This document shows, piece after piece, positions 62,956-64,000 of a stretch of DNA of 64,000 nt. Origin of the DNA: an uncultured Bacteroidales bacterium (GTDB lineage Bacteria > Bacteroidota > Bacteroidia > Bacteroidales > UBA932); assembly GCA_944326315.1 (NCBI GenBank), contig CALVDP010000006.1, positions 1 to 64,000 of the forward strand, written 5' to 3'. Under the pieces are notes generated by a model that saw only the letters and a program-made list of their open reading frames with translations, was not told the DNA's origin and did not search any database. Made by a program: the position numbers and the translations under genes. The first letter of the stretch is position 1. Each line of letters begins with the position of its first letter.

Positions 62956-64000
62956 TCATTTCCTCAGAAGGAACAGATATTCCTTGTGGGCACTGTCCGC
63001 CTCGTTTATCCATTTTCCCGTCCAGGATAAGCCGGACATGATGTTTTTCCGGTAGTCTATCTCCTTGGCCGATATTATGGATCCGTAAGTGCTGAGAGTG
63101 TCAGAGAGTTCCTGTCTCCCCGCCCGGCCTCCCGAACTGTAGGAAAGTAGCACGTAGTCGGCATCCGCTTCCGCTATCATCCTGTCAATGGCCTGCATGG
63201 CCACATATTTCCCGTCAGGGTCCTTTCTGAAATCCTCGAAAACGGAAGAAGAATCAGTGTCGCGGGTATCGTCTCTTCTGTTGGCTTTCCCGAAAAGCGA
63301 CGGCCTGTCATTGAGGATGACTGTCTTCCATATATGATAATAAGAAGCATAACGCACCCTGCTGGGAGGCATTTTCGAATTGTTGGAGCCATAGGGAGGA
63401 TCCAGATACACCAGGTCATGGTGTTCTCTTACCGCATCGAAAGCATCGCCTTTCAGCACTCTGTTGTTTGTCCTGGGATGGAATCTTTTCGGAAGCTTCA
63501 GTTCCATTTCCTTATAGGAACGGCGTGACCATCCGGAAAGATAGGATGCATAATGTCCCATGGTATTGTCCACCGCGTCAAGGGCCAGGATAAGGCTGGT
63601 AAGGATCACGCATTTGTCCACCCATTCCAGGCCAAGGCAGTCTATCTTGTCCCTTATGGCATCGAGTTTCCTGGTATTGTGTATCCTGAACGGCCGTTTC
63701 CCGTCAGGGCTGTCACTTCCGTAATTCTCCGTGAACCAGCCGTCATACCCGTCAAGGGCATTAAGCATGTCTATGATTTCCAGGTAGTATGAATCCGGAC
63801 CGTCAGACTTGAGATAGCAGTTTCCCAGGACTTCCGACCATTCCGAAATATCGTTGGCCGTCACATCATAACCGGCCTGGGAAAAAGCCTGGGACACCCT
63901 TGTCGTACCGCTGAATGCATCAAGTACGTCCTTCACGCCAAGCCCGGAGACCTCGCCGAGAATATACGGCAGAAGCCTGAGCTTGGAGCCGGTATATTTG
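62956..64000 (-). CDS. D12-class DNA adenine-N6 methyltransferase, 5' end outside window
   Basis: At least 347 residues are visible. The coding strand continues past the window end: the codons before GVKDVLDAFSG read KYTGSKLRLLPYILGEVSGL, the usual opening of this class (MxYxGSKxxLLPxI), so only one or a few residues are missing. Seen: AdoMet loop DAFSGTTRVSQAF, catalytic DLVYLDPPYGSNN, and LSYSSGGRAGRQEL. The long middle has the recognition region. It resembles orphan or restriction-modification adenine methylases; a partner could lie beyond 64000. Confidence 0.85.
   Translation of the reverse strand, partial: KYTGSKLRLLPYILGEVSGLGVKDVLDAFSGTTRVSQAFSQAGYDVTANDISEWSEVLGNCYLKSDGPDSYYLEIIDMLNALDGYDGWFTENYGSDSPDGKRPFRIHNTRKLDAIRDKIDCLGLEWVDKCVILTSLILALDAVDNTMGHYASYLSGWSRRSYKEMELKLPKRFHPRTNNRVLKGDAFDAVREHHDLVYLDPPYGSNNSKMPPSRVRYASYYHIWKTVILNDRPSLFGKANRRDDTRDTDSSSVFEDFRKDPDGKYVAMQAIDRMIAEADADYVLLSYSSGGRAGRQELSDTLSTYGSIISAKEIDYRKNIMSGLSWTGKWINEADSAHKEYLFLLRK

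Noticed and set aside
1..64000. Search by eye for tRNA, rRNA, CRISPR arrays, prophage and complete insertion sequences
   Set aside because: No tRNA T-arm pattern with matching acceptor ends, no regularly spaced repeats, and no integrase or complete transposase other than the Rpn gene were seen.

Overview
The window looks like chromosome of a gut-type Bacteroidales bacterium, perhaps near Alistipes/Rikenellaceae, although the family is a weak guess. The evidence is a SusC/SusD pair, many lipoproteins with Bacteroidota-style signals, a surface BtuG-type vitamin B12 binder, serine-type sulfatase, FISUMP and fimbrillin-like domains, meso-DAP dehydrogenase, and promoters of the Bacteroidota -33 TTTG / -7 TAnnTTTG type. 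There are no rRNA or tRNA genes, no CRISPR array and no complete insertion sequence.

Region by region. (1) 198-1205: an Rpn/PD-(D/E)XK nuclease gene with a 24-bp tandem repeat, followed 2 bp later by a ~200-bp structured repeat that recurs at 14315-14506. (2) 1637-6270: a minus-strand L-rhamnose operon (rhaB-rhaA-rhaT-rhaD) with its terminator, and a divergent AraC-type regulator (6636-7505). Next come a probable small RNA (7507-7584, minus), a TonB-dependent receptor (7943-10177) and iterated promoter cassettes. (3) 10652-11412: superoxide dismutase and rubredoxin. (4) 11613-29936: a minus-strand polysaccharide utilisation locus. It opens with a beta-helix lipoprotein, SusC, SusD and a fimbrillin/FISUMP lipoprotein. 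After a terminator and a decayed paralogue come an unknown lipoprotein, a DUF6528-like protein, a GH71/99-like protein, GH31 and GH2. A LacI-type palindrome lies at its promoter. (5) 30440-37018: a cobalamin riboswitch and the plus-strand operon btuG-btuB-btuF-btuC-btuD. (6) 37025-49815: housekeeping genes, comprising tatC and tatA, a UPF0237/UPF0210 pair, acyl-CoA synthetase, deoxynucleoside kinase, a metallo-beta-lactamase-fold hydrolase, uvrA, a nucleoside kinase and an SPFH/NfeD pair. (7) 49954-55954: a sulfatase, a stand-alone glutamate formimidoyltransferase, and a small surface-glycan cluster (GT2, flippase, GT4). (8) 56085-64000: ddh, the phosphate operon pstS-pstC-pstA-pstB-phoU, a YbdG-like mechanosensitive channel and a D12-class DNA adenine methylase that runs off the window.

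How they fit together: the first half is nutrient acquisition (rhamnose, an unidentified glycan, B12) and the second half is mainly core metabolism and envelope. The least explained material is small: a dispersed ~200-bp element beside an Rpn gene, a promoter apparently built from an Rpn gene fragment (43003-43067), iterated promoter cassettes, a ~78-nt RNA candidate, and a PstC permease carrying a partial PstS-like domain.
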